A stretch of 35,176 nt of DNA from a bacterium. Its GTDB lineage: Bacteria; Patescibacteriota; Minisyncoccia; Phycocordibacterales; UBA2100. Location of the stretch: assembly GCA_030648265.1 (NCBI GenBank), contig JAUSHX010000039.1:1-35176 (forward strand). The letters run 5' to 3'. Position 1 is the first letter of the stretch, and every line of letters begins with the position of its first letter. Position numbers and translations under genes: made by a program. Of this stretch, positions 8,039 to 16,548 are shown piece after piece. Below the pieces are notes generated by a model. That model was not told where the DNA came from. It ran no database searches and saw only the letters and a list, made by a program, of their open reading frames with translations.

Positions 8039-8434
8039 ACAGGTTCTAGGTTTTAGGTGCCAGGTGTCAGGTAAATAGTAAATTGGTAACGGTTAAGGTT
8101 CCCGAGGAGAGACCTTTCAAGGCCAAGGAGTCACCTCGCGGAATTCATCTAAACTTAATCTTACCCTCCTATGGCGATATATGGGTTTATGGGTGGGGAT
8201 AACATGAACTAGGTTCTAGGGACTAGGTTCTAGGAAATGCGGTATGGGAGAAAGGCAATAGGGTTATAGGGAATAGCGGGAAACAAATGCGAGAAATGCA
8301 GATGCACGGGGCTAGGTTCTAGGAAATATGTGCGGAGTAAGGAAAAACGGGGGAATAGGCACTGGGTTCAGGTCATCGGACTCGTACGAAAAGTGTTTGT
8401 TCTCAACAGTTGCTAGTCTGAAACGTGTGGTATT

Positions 8435-8782
8435 ATGTCGTATATGAAAAAGAGGAAAGAAACCGGATTTGACAAACTTGCGCGCTTAATAAAATCGGAG
8501 GGCGACGACATTCGGAGTACGATGGCGACCAAGGAAGATCTACAGACCGGACTTGCCGATGTTCGCAAAGAAATGGCAACTGGATTCGCAAGCATACGGG
8601 AAGAGATGGTGACTGGATTTGCGGGGATTAGAGCGGAACTTGCCGACATCAAGCAACGGCTCAAAGCGGTTGAAGTGGCCGTGGGAAATCATTCCGGATT
8701 TAGTAAAGAAATTGACCATGCGTTTGAGCGTATCGCCGCAATAGAAAAACATCTCGCCCTTAAACAAAAAGCACGAGCGTAA
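8435..8782 (+). CDS. Small coiled-coil protein
   Basis: Repeats LADVRKEMATGFASIREEMVTGFAGIRAELADIKQRLKAVE. Confidence 0.75.
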   Translation: MSYMKKRKETGFDKLARLIKSEGDDIRSTMATKEDLQTGLADVRKEMATGFASIREEMVTGFAGIRAELADIKQRLKAVEVAVGNHSGFSKEIDHAFERIAAIEKHLALKQKARA

Positions 8783-8837
8783 CTGAACCAAGGTCTCACC
8801 TTGATGCGAAATGCCCAAGGAGAGACCTTGGTTTAGT
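8782..8837. terminator. Bidirectional hairpin between convergent genes
   Basis: ACTGAACCAAGGTCTC / GAGACCTTGGTTTAGT (one mismatch); abuts the upstream stop codon and includes the trmD stop codon. Confidence 0.6.
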
Positions 8838-9540
8838 TCGTTTCCGCCGGAGGCGGATCCGCCTTTGGCGGACGCTTTGTTTTCCATTCGTTTATTTTTC
8901 TCTGGTGGCCGGAGAGCAGGACTTTCGGCACGCGGTATTTCTTCCCCCTCCACACGAGAACTTCCGGGCGGGTGTAGACCTCGGGGCTAGAGACACGTGA
9001 GCGTTCCAGCGACTCTGCTTTGCCGAGCACTCCCGGAACAAACCGCGCGACCGCGTCAATAACTGTTGCCGCCGGCAGTTCCCCGCCGGTCAATACGTAG
9101 GGGCCGACTGAAACCGGCTTCGCTTTAAGAATCTTTGGCACGCGAGCGTCCACTCCCTCGTACCTGCCGCAAATCAGGAGGATGTTTTTCTTTTTTGAAA
9201 GTTTCTTCGCTAACGTTTCATCAAAAAGCACCCCGTCAGTGGAAAAAAAGATGCTCATGTCAAGGCGACGCCTTGACATGGCTTTTGAGGCTGCGCGAAG
9301 CATAGCCTCCGGCTCCAGTACCATCCCCGGCCCTCCGCCATACGGACGTTGGTCCACACGGCCGTATTTACCTGCCCCGTTAGAGCGCGAAGCGCCTCTA
9401 ACGGGGTTACGGGTAAAATCCTTCGGGTCGTAAAAAGAAATCTTGATGAGTTTCTTTTCTATTGCGCGCCCGAGAATAGAACTCTTCAGATAGGGCTCTA
9501 CCGAATCGGGAAACAACGTGATGATGTGGAAATGTAACAT
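8833..9540 (-). CDS. trmD: tRNA (guanine-N1)-methyltransferase
   Basis: MLHFHIITLFPDSVEPYLKSSILGRA; RVDQRPYGGGPGMVLEPEAM; LICGRYEGVDARV; SVGPYVLTGGELPAATVIDAVARFVPGVLG. Confidence 0.96.
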   Translation of the reverse strand: MLHFHIITLFPDSVEPYLKSSILGRAIEKKLIKISFYDPKDFTRNPVRGASRSNGAGKYGRVDQRPYGGGPGMVLEPEAMLRAASKAMSRRRLDMSIFFSTDGVLFDETLAKKLSKKKNILLICGRYEGVDARVPKILKAKPVSVGPYVLTGGELPAATVIDAVARFVPGVLGKAESLERSRVSSPEVYTRPEVLVWRGKKYRVPKVLLSGHQRKINEWKTKRPPKADPPPAETN

Positions 9541-9622
9541 AGTTGTTAGCCACTAGGGTCTAGCCACTAGGAAAAACTTTGCTCTGTATTCTCTTCTCTA
9601 TACCCTATTGGCTAGTGGTTAA

Positions 9623-9970
9623 TTACTCCGCCTTCAGGTCCCTAATCACATCCTCAACGGTCGTGTCGCGGACATACGGCGTGGCCGGTGCCGAGCTCAT
9701 GGCCTCTCGCGGCGGGCGTTCGCTTCCCTCCGGCTCATCAATCTTCAAGTTCACCCTCGCATCGTTCTTCATTCCGACAACGCGCAACACCGTCCGTATC
9801 GCTTTCGCAGTCTGGCCGGAACGGCCGATAATCTTGCCCATGTCGTCCTTATTGACGGAGAGCACCAAGAGAACGCCCATCTCATCAACCGTGCGGGTAA
9901 TTTTCACGTCGTTCGGATAATCCGCCAATGCCTTAACCACATACTCCAAAAACTGCTGGTCTTGTTCCAT
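9623..9970 (-). CDS. KH-domain RNA-binding protein, KhpA-like
   Basis: DQQFLEYVVKALADYPNDVKI...DDMGKIIGRSGQTAKAIRTVLRV; adjacent to trmD. Confidence 0.9.
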   Translation of the reverse strand: MEQDQQFLEYVVKALADYPNDVKITRTVDEMGVLLVLSVNKDDMGKIIGRSGQTAKAIRTVLRVVGMKNDARVNLKIDEPEGSERPPREAMSSAPATPYVRDTTVEDVIRDLKAE

Positions 9971-10065
9971 ATTCCGTTTATCTGTCGCTCTATCTGATAA
10001 TTACATAGAGAATACAAGAGAAACGCCAAGTTGACAAGCACTACGAATATGGAACAATCGCAGGC

Positions 10066-10995
10066 ATGGCTGAAAAACCGGTAGCAGAGAAGACAGGTAT
10101 GTTTTCAAACATTCTTACTGTCACAGGATTAGTTATACTGATAGCGATAATCGTTTGGGGACTCTTCCATCTGGAAACGCTTTCCAAATCGTGGCTTTCA
10201 TCGTTCGCATCAATGTTCTCTCCTTCTGCAAAATTCATACAGATAACAGCACCCTCAAATAAACTCCCCTCCGGCGAGGAATTCCCCGTTTCGTGGAAAT
10301 ACACCCCGAAAAATGCCGGGAAATATGCATTTCTCTATCAGTGCCGCGAGGGTTTCCAATTCAAGACGTTCGGGACAGGCTCTAAAACCATCGCGATTCC
10401 ATGCGGAGTCGGATACACGATGCCGGGCTCAAACAACAAATTTAACGTCATCCCATTTCTTAACGGGCTATCTTCACTCGATGTTCCGTTTTCCATTATC
10501 TTTATTCCGAACGCGCCTGTCGCTACAGGAACTCCAATGTCACAAGCAGAGGGGAATGCTTCCGTGACTATCATAAATCCAAGTCTCGCCGCCTCTCCTG
10601 CTAAACCGGTTCCGGAACCTGCGCCGGCGCCCGCATCAGGATTGCCCGACCTGTCGGTGCGCATTTTATCCAAGGGCGTTATTGACCCGATAAGCGGCAA
10701 TCTCATCGCACGGCCCCCGACGTCGCCCAACGAGCTTGTCGCGGTACGATTTTTGATTTCAAATGATGGGAGCGCATCAACCGGCACGTGGTACTTCACG
10801 GCACAGCTTCCGATATCTCCGGCGTACCTGTATTCCTCTCCCGCACAGGAACCACTCGCGCAGGGTGCCCGCATTGAGAATATGCTGCGTTTCAAGAACG
10901 CAGTCCCCGGCGGGACATTTTATGTATCTGTTGACCCCGTAGATGAGGTGAAGGAATCCAGCGAAATCAACAACACGGCGAGCGTCACGATATAG
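10066..10995 (+). CDS. Membrane-anchored protein with C-terminal CARDB-like domain
   Basis: N-terminal TM segment; LPDLSVRILSKG...VAVRFLISNDGSASTGTWYF...VDEVKESSEINNTASVTI. Confidence 0.75.
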   Translation: MAEKPVAEKTGMFSNILTVTGLVILIAIIVWGLFHLETLSKSWLSSFASMFSPSAKFIQITAPSNKLPSGEEFPVSWKYTPKNAGKYAFLYQCREGFQFKTFGTGSKTIAIPCGVGYTMPGSNNKFNVIPFLNGLSSLDVPFSIIFIPNAPVATGTPMSQAEGNASVTIINPSLAASPAKPVPEPAPAPASGLPDLSVRILSKGVIDPISGNLIARPPTSPNELVAVRFLISNDGSASTGTWYFTAQLPISPAYLYSSPAQEPLAQGARIENMLRFKNAVPGGTFYVSVDPVDEVKESSEINNTASVTI

Positions 10996-11024
10996 TTAGA
11001 CGTTATATATGGTGTGAGGTTCGT

Positions 11025-11068
11025 ATTGCGTTTGCCGATGCGACCGCATCGGCAAACGCAATATCATT
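11025..11068. repeat. 19-bp perfect-stem hairpin downstream of the CARDB gene
   Basis: TATTGCGTTTGCCGATGCG-AC-CGCATCGGCAAACGCAATA. Confidence 0.8.
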
Positions 11069-11181
11069 AAAAGACAATTCTTTGCGCGGCAACCCGGTAT
11101 TTGATAGAGTTCGAATCGGTCGGCGATGTTGCCGTATGGAGATTTTTTGTGTTCAACCATTAACCTGATTGGGGGTACGCG

Positions 11182-11529
11182 ATGCAAGAGAAGAAGAATT
11201 TCTCGCTCCTCCAAACAGGAGCGGTTGTATTGGGTATGCTTGCCCTATTAATTTGGGGAAAACTTAGCTCAGAGGATTTCGTGGTCCCCCCGCAGTTCGA
11301 AGTGTCTGCGGAGAGATTTGCGACGAAGTGCCGGTCGGTCTCGTCTGGATGCAGGGTAACACTGAAAGACGGATCAGTTGTGCGGGCAAGTTTCAGTCAG
11401 TCCTTGGTTGGAGCCAAAATAATCTTTTATCCCGAAACAAAGGGAGAGAAGAGCACTGACATGCCCATGGGGAAATTTCTTAGGGAGGGTGGTTTCTTTA
11501 TATTTGACTCCACCAACTTTTACCGATGA
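11182..11529 (+). CDS. Small membrane-anchored hypothetical protein
   Basis: MQEKKNFSLLQTGAVVLGMLALLIWGKLSS followed by a soluble domain. Confidence 0.65.
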   Translation: MQEKKNFSLLQTGAVVLGMLALLIWGKLSSEDFVVPPQFEVSAERFATKCRSVSSGCRVTLKDGSVVRASFSQSLVGAKIIFYPETKGEKSTDMPMGKFLREGGFFIFDSTNFYR

Positions 11530-11588
11530 CGGCTTGCGCAAGCAGGCCGTTTTTCTTTCGCATACTCACCTGACACCTATAACCTGTT

Positions 11589-13712
11589 TTATATATCCAG
11601 TGTCGCCTCCTTCGCGTGAGATTGAATGAATGACTTGCGTGCGGGGACATCGGTGCCCATCAACATATCAAAAACCATGTCGGCATCTTCCGCGTCTTCT
11701 ATAGTAACCAGTTTCAGAATTCTGCGGGCAGGGTCCATCGTAGTCTCCCACAATTCTTCAGAGTTCATTTCGCCCAATCCTTTGTATCGCTGAACGGATG
11801 TCTTGGGATTTTTCCCGCCGGAGGCGGGTCCGCCTCCGGCGGAAGTTTTTAATTTTGAGTCTTCTGTGCCTTCAGAATTTCCCTCACTGTCATCTGTCAA
11901 CTGTTCACTGTCCACTTCCTCTAATGGCGCATCTTTGCCTACGAGTTTCACCAACTCCTCGTCGGAATACGCGTAGTGAATTTCTTTTCCTCTCTTTATT
12001 TTGAACAAGGGCGGTTGAGCGATGTAAATAAATCCACCCTCTATCAACGGCTTGAAGTGCCGGTAAAAAAGTGTGAGGAGAAGCGTGCGGATGTGCGCGC
12101 CGTCAACATCGGCATCGGTCGCGATAATTATTTTGTGATAACGAAGTTTTTCTATATTGAACACATCGCCTATTGCAGTCCCCAGGGCGACGACGAGATT
12201 CTTGATTTGCTCCGACGCGAGCATTTTATCAATACGCGCACGCTCAATGTTCAAGATTTTTCCGCGAAGCGGAAGAATCGCCTGAATGCGTCTGTCGCGC
12301 CCCATCTTCGCGGTACCTCCGGCGGAATCTCCCTCAACGATGAATAGCTCCCCTTCTTCCGCGAGCCGAGTCTGGCAATCAGCGAGCTTACCGGGGAGCG
12401 TCATTCCATCTAAGGCCCCCTTGCGTAAGATGCTGTCTTTAGCCGCTTTTGCAGCTTTGCGCGCCTTCATCGCAAGAGAAATTTTGCCCAAAATCGCGCG
12501 CGACTCATCGGGATTTTCTTCAAGGAACATTCCAAATGCCTCGCTGAAAACAGTTTCCACAGCACCGCGCGCCTCAACGCTTCCGAGCTTGGATTTTGTT
12601 TGTCCTTCAAACTGTATTTCGCGCAATTTTACCGAAACGACGGCGGTAATACCCTCCAACACGTCATCGCCGGTAAAGGTTTCACTCTCTTTTGTTCCGT
12701 TGCCATTCTTAATTTGCGCGTTCAAAGTACGCGTAAGCGCCGACTTGAAACCCGTGATGTGCATTCCGCCCTCGCTGTTATAGATATTGTTTGCAAACGC
12801 AGATATTCTGGACGTTATGTCGTCCACATACTGGAGCGCAATTTCCACCTGCACGCCGTCCTGTTCTTTTTCCACATAGAAAACAGTTTTGTGTACCGGT
12901 TCAAGGTGCCTGTTGTGGAACGACACGAGCGAGCGCAAGCCTCCTTCAAAATAAAAAGTGATGGATGGCGCGTCCAAGCCCAATTCACGCAGGTTGAAAA
13001 CGCTTTCATCGTCAATCCGCCGGCCGGCGGATGCCGCTCCGCGCAAATCCAAAATCGTGATGCGCAGGCCGCGCACTAAGTACGCCTGCTGTCGCATGTG
13101 CGAGACAATCATTTCCCAATTCAATTCGCGGTCTGGGAAAATTGATGCGTCTGATTCATAAGTAATTATTGTTCCGTGCAATTTTGAAGTGCCGATTTTT
13201 TTTGCTTTGCCGACCGGCTTTCCGCCATTCTTATATTCCTGCATGTACTGCCCGCCGTCGCGATGCACCTCGGCGCGCACATGAGATGAAAGCGCGTTGA
13301 CGACGGAAACGCCGACGCCGTGAAGGCCGCCGGAAACTTTGTATCCGGCTCCGCCGAATTTTCCTCCGGCGTGTAACATGGTCATCACCGTCTCAAGGGT
13401 TGAGACTTTCGTTTTCGGATGAATGTCTACCGGAATACCGCGCCCGTTGTCGGCGACGCGCACGCGATTGTCCGGCAAAAGCGCGATTTCAATATCGTTT
13501 GCAAATCCTCCCATCGCCTCGTCGCGCGAGTTGTCAAAGACTTCCCAAATGAGGTGGTGTAGCCCTGTGGAGCTCGTCGTTCCGATGTACATTCCGGGTC
13601 GGCGACGCACCGCTTCCAGGCCTTCTAGTACTGTGATTGAGCTCGAGTCATACGAAGAACCCCCCGATTTCGGGGTGGGTTTTGCGGTCTTTTTCGCTTT
13701 CTTTTCAGCCAT
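11589..13712 (-). CDS. gyrB: DNA gyrase subunit B (type IIA topoisomerase ATPase)
   Basis: LEGLEAVRRRPGMYIGTT; GLHGVGVSVVNALS; EGDSAGGTAKMGRDRRIQAILPLRGKILNIE; QRYKGLGEMN. Start chosen at MAEKK. Confidence 0.94.
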   Translation of the reverse strand: MAEKKAKKTAKPTPKSGGSSYDSSSITVLEGLEAVRRRPGMYIGTTSSTGLHHLIWEVFDNSRDEAMGGFANDIEIALLPDNRVRVADNGRGIPVDIHPKTKVSTLETVMTMLHAGGKFGGAGYKVSGGLHGVGVSVVNALSSHVRAEVHRDGGQYMQEYKNGGKPVGKAKKIGTSKLHGTIITYESDASIFPDRELNWEMIVSHMRQQAYLVRGLRITILDLRGAASAGRRIDDESVFNLRELGLDAPSITFYFEGGLRSLVSFHNRHLEPVHKTVFYVEKEQDGVQVEIALQYVDDITSRISAFANNIYNSEGGMHITGFKSALTRTLNAQIKNGNGTKESETFTGDDVLEGITAVVSVKLREIQFEGQTKSKLGSVEARGAVETVFSEAFGMFLEENPDESRAILGKISLAMKARKAAKAAKDSILRKGALDGMTLPGKLADCQTRLAEEGELFIVEGDSAGGTAKMGRDRRIQAILPLRGKILNIERARIDKMLASEQIKNLVVALGTAIGDVFNIEKLRYHKIIIATDADVDGAHIRTLLLTLFYRHFKPLIEGGFIYIAQPPLFKIKRGKEIHYAYSDEELVKLVGKDAPLEEVDSEQLTDDSEGNSEGTEDSKLKTSAGGGPASGGKNPKTSVQRYKGLGEMNSEELWETTMDPARRILKLVTIEDAEDADMVFDMLMGTDVPARKSFIQSHAKEATLDI

Positions 13713-13782
13713 ATTTAGTGCGTCCAGTATAGCAAAAAACAACGCCCTTGTATAGCGGAAATGTGCATAGAAATTCGCTGGA

Positions 13783-15663
13783 TTATCTCACTTCCCAGCC
13801 CTCTTTTTTGACCTCTTTATAGACCTTTTCCATCACTGCGTTTGCTTCTTCATCCGTCAACGTCTTTTCAAAAGATTGAATCACAAGGCGAAATGCGTAC
13901 GAGATTCTCGGCTGCTTTTCTCCGCCGGAGGCGGATCCTCCTCCGGAAGAAAACGTGTCAAACAATTCGCTCCGAATGAGAAGCGCGCCCGATTCTTTTC
14001 TGATAACTTCCAGCACCTCGTCCGGCTTCGTACCGATTGCCGTCCACAACGCGATATCGCGAACAATAAACGGATACCGAGAGAATGATTGATAGCGTTC
14101 CAAATCGGAAATCGGGAGATTTTCGTATCTGGACGCAGGAACTTCGGTTTTGAATTTTGACAAAGCCGTTTGCGTCGCTTTTTCCTTCTCACCGATACAC
14201 CCAACCACAATTTCTTCTTTATAAGAATCCCAAATGGTGCCAATCTCAAATAGCTTCACCTCTTTCAAACCCAAAATATCTTTGTTCCGTATATTTTTCT
14301 CTAAAGCTTGCGCTAATCCGTCCGTCAGATTCGTGCGCAGGTACGGCCTCTCCCCTCCCATTTTGTTCAAGACTTCCCGTTTGCCCTTGTCGGCGAACAC
14401 AGACGTGTACACTTCAGAATACCCTTTCTCAATTAATTCCTCGCGAACATTTTCAGCCGCATAAAAATTCGCGTTAACCTCCGGCTTTTTCGAGAACGCC
14501 GGAAGCTCCGCAGAAGGAATTTTGTCGTACCCGACAATGCGCGCGACTTCTTCAACCAAATCTTCCGGGATTTCCAAATCAAGACGCTCAAACGGCACCT
14601 CAACCTTGAAAATGCAGTGAGGCGTCGCCTCACTGCATTTGTACGGGAGGCCGAGACGAGCCAGTGCATCGGCAATATCTTTTTCTCCGAGCGCGGTTCC
14701 CAAAATGCGATTTACCTGCGACACCGAAACCACAACTTGTTTTTCAACTTGCGGAACCGGATATTCATCAACAAATCCCAAAACCTCCCCACCAGCACCT
14801 CGACCTTGCTCTGGGCAAGCAATCTTCAGAATTAAATCTGTCACCGCGCGCATGCCATACCCGGCAAGTTCGGGAGAAATGCTTTGTTCAAATCTTTGAG
14901 ATGCATCTGTTCGCAATTTCAGTGCTTGCGCTGTTTTCCGAACTGAAATGCCGTCAAAATTTGCTGATTCCAGAATTATTTCGGTGGTTGCTTCACTTAC
15001 TTCTGCCGATTTCCCTCCTTTCACGCCGGCGATTCCAATGGCTTTGTCTGTGTTTCTGTTCACGATAACCAACATGGAATCCGAGAGAATGTATTCCTTC
15101 CCATCAAGTGTGGTGATTTTCTCTCCTTTCTTCGCATTCCGTATTTGTATTTTGAACTGTCTACTGTCAACTGTAGACTGTCCACTTTTTGATGCGAGCT
15201 TGCCCGCGTCAAAAGCATGTAGCGGCTGGCCCAGATTGAACATCACAAAGTTCGCCGCATCAACAATATTGTTGATTGATTTCTGGCCTATTGATTCAAG
15301 ATTCTCCCGCAACCAATCCGGCGACGGGCCGACTTTCACGCCACGGATGTAGCCCGCAATGTACCGTGCACACAAAGGAGTATCAATTGAAACCGTAACT
15401 GAATCTGTTTTTGGCAAAAGCGATACCGGCTCTCGGAGCGGATCGCTTTTCATCGGAATATTCAAAATCGCGGAAATTTCTTTCGCAATTCCGCGGTGCG
15501 AAAGGCAGTCGTGCCCGCGGTTCGGCGTTACCTTTACATCCAGAATGTTCCCTTCCACACTTTCTATCTCAAACGCATGAAATGTGAGCGCGTCCGAGAG
15601 CGCCTGTGCATCCGGTAGCGGTGCAGTGAAAAAAGTTTGTAGCCAGTTTCTGGATATTTTCAT
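13783..15663 (-). CDS. pheT: Phenylalanyl-tRNA synthetase beta subunit, shortened
   Basis: MKISRNWLQTFF...VTPNRGHDCLSHRGIAKEIS; VEEVARIVGYDKIP; C-terminal FDX-ACB-like region. Adjacent to pheS. Confidence 0.94.
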   Translation of the reverse strand: MKISRNWLQTFFTAPLPDAQALSDALTFHAFEIESVEGNILDVKVTPNRGHDCLSHRGIAKEISAILNIPMKSDPLREPVSLLPKTDSVTVSIDTPLCARYIAGYIRGVKVGPSPDWLRENLESIGQKSINNIVDAANFVMFNLGQPLHAFDAGKLASKSGQSTVDSRQFKIQIRNAKKGEKITTLDGKEYILSDSMLVIVNRNTDKAIGIAGVKGGKSAEVSEATTEIILESANFDGISVRKTAQALKLRTDASQRFEQSISPELAGYGMRAVTDLILKIACPEQGRGAGGEVLGFVDEYPVPQVEKQVVVSVSQVNRILGTALGEKDIADALARLGLPYKCSEATPHCIFKVEVPFERLDLEIPEDLVEEVARIVGYDKIPSAELPAFSKKPEVNANFYAAENVREELIEKGYSEVYTSVFADKGKREVLNKMGGERPYLRTNLTDGLAQALEKNIRNKDILGLKEVKLFEIGTIWDSYKEEIVVGCIGEKEKATQTALSKFKTEVPASRYENLPISDLERYQSFSRYPFIVRDIALWTAIGTKPDEVLEVIRKESGALLIRSELFDTFSSGGGSASGGEKQPRISYAFRLVIQSFEKTLTDEEANAVMEKVYKEVKKEGWEVR

Positions 15664-15664
15664 A

Positions 15665-16417
15665 CTAGAACTGGTTAATGAACCTTAAATCAGCCGAGTG
15701 CATAAGCCGAATATCATCAATTCCCCACTTGAGCATGGCGAGGCGGTCTATGCCGAAGCCGAACGCAAAACCTTGATACTTCCCGGAATCCACGCCTACA
15801 TTTTTTAGAACACTCGGGTGCACCATTCCTGCGCCCATCATTTCAATCCACTTATCGCGTAATTTTTCCGGCGCATTGTCGCCTATAAGCCGCACATCCA
15901 CTTCCACCGATGGCTCGGTAAACGGAAAAAAGCTCGGTCGGAATCTTATTTCCACAGATGAACCTTTGAAAACTTCCTTTAGAAAACGTTCAAGCGTTCC
16001 TTTCAAATGAGCAAGCGTTATGTCTTCTCCCACCGCCAATCCCTCAATTTGAAAGAACTCTGCTTCGTGCGTCATGTCGGTCGCTTCGTTGCGAAAGACC
16101 TTGCCTGGAACGATGACGCGATATGGAGGTTTAATTCCTTTTTTAATTTGCGCCTCCATATAGCGCACCTGCACGGGAGATGTGTGCGTCCGCAAGACAT
16201 TGCCCGGCTCGTCTTTGATGAAGAAGGTGTCCTGCATGTCGCGCGATGGGTGGTCTTTCGGCACGTTGAGCGCATCAAAGTTGTACCATTCGTTCTCAAG
16301 GAGCGGCCCCTCTGCGAGAGAAAAACCCATATCAAAGAAAATCCTGTTCGCTTCCCGTATAAGCGATGAAATTGGGTGGATATGCCCTCGCTGTTCCTTG
16401 GCTTCCATAATTTGCAA
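15665..16417 (-). CDS. pheS: Phenylalanyl-tRNA synthetase alpha subunit, catalytic core
   Basis: ENEWYNFDALNVPKDHPSRDMQDTFF; RTHTSPVQVRYM; GFAFGFGIDRLAMLKWGIDDIRL. Confidence 0.96.
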   Translation of the reverse strand: MQIMEAKEQRGHIHPISSLIREANRIFFDMGFSLAEGPLLENEWYNFDALNVPKDHPSRDMQDTFFIKDEPGNVLRTHTSPVQVRYMEAQIKKGIKPPYRVIVPGKVFRNEATDMTHEAEFFQIEGLAVGEDITLAHLKGTLERFLKEVFKGSSVEIRFRPSFFPFTEPSVEVDVRLIGDNAPEKLRDKWIEMMGAGMVHPSVLKNVGVDSGKYQGFAFGFGIDRLAMLKWGIDDIRLMHSADLRFINQF

Positions 16418-16440
16418 GTATATCTCGTAAAAAGTCAGAA

Positions 16441-16505
16441 GTCCCGACGTTCCGCCTGCTCCGACCGAAGCGTCGGAGGTCGGGACACCGACTTTTACGT
16501 CGGTG
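16441..16505. repeat. Compound hairpin, same family as 4021-4064
   Basis: GTCCCGACGTT...GTCGGGACACCGACTTTTACGTCGGTG. Confidence 0.7.
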
Positions 16506-16548
16506 CTAGAAGCTAGAAGCTAGCACCTGTTTCTGCTACAATGCTGGA

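Noticed and set aside
14785-14820. CPEQGRGAGGEV segment as a functional PheT motif
   Set aside because: Matches no canonical PheT motif I know; treated as repeat-derived insertion.
11589-16417. Alternative genetic code (UGA recoded, as in Gracilibacteria/SR1)
   Set aside because: Conserved genes are uninterrupted under the standard bacterial code and UGA is used as a normal stop (for example TGA ending the 50-aa Cys-rich ORF at 29978).
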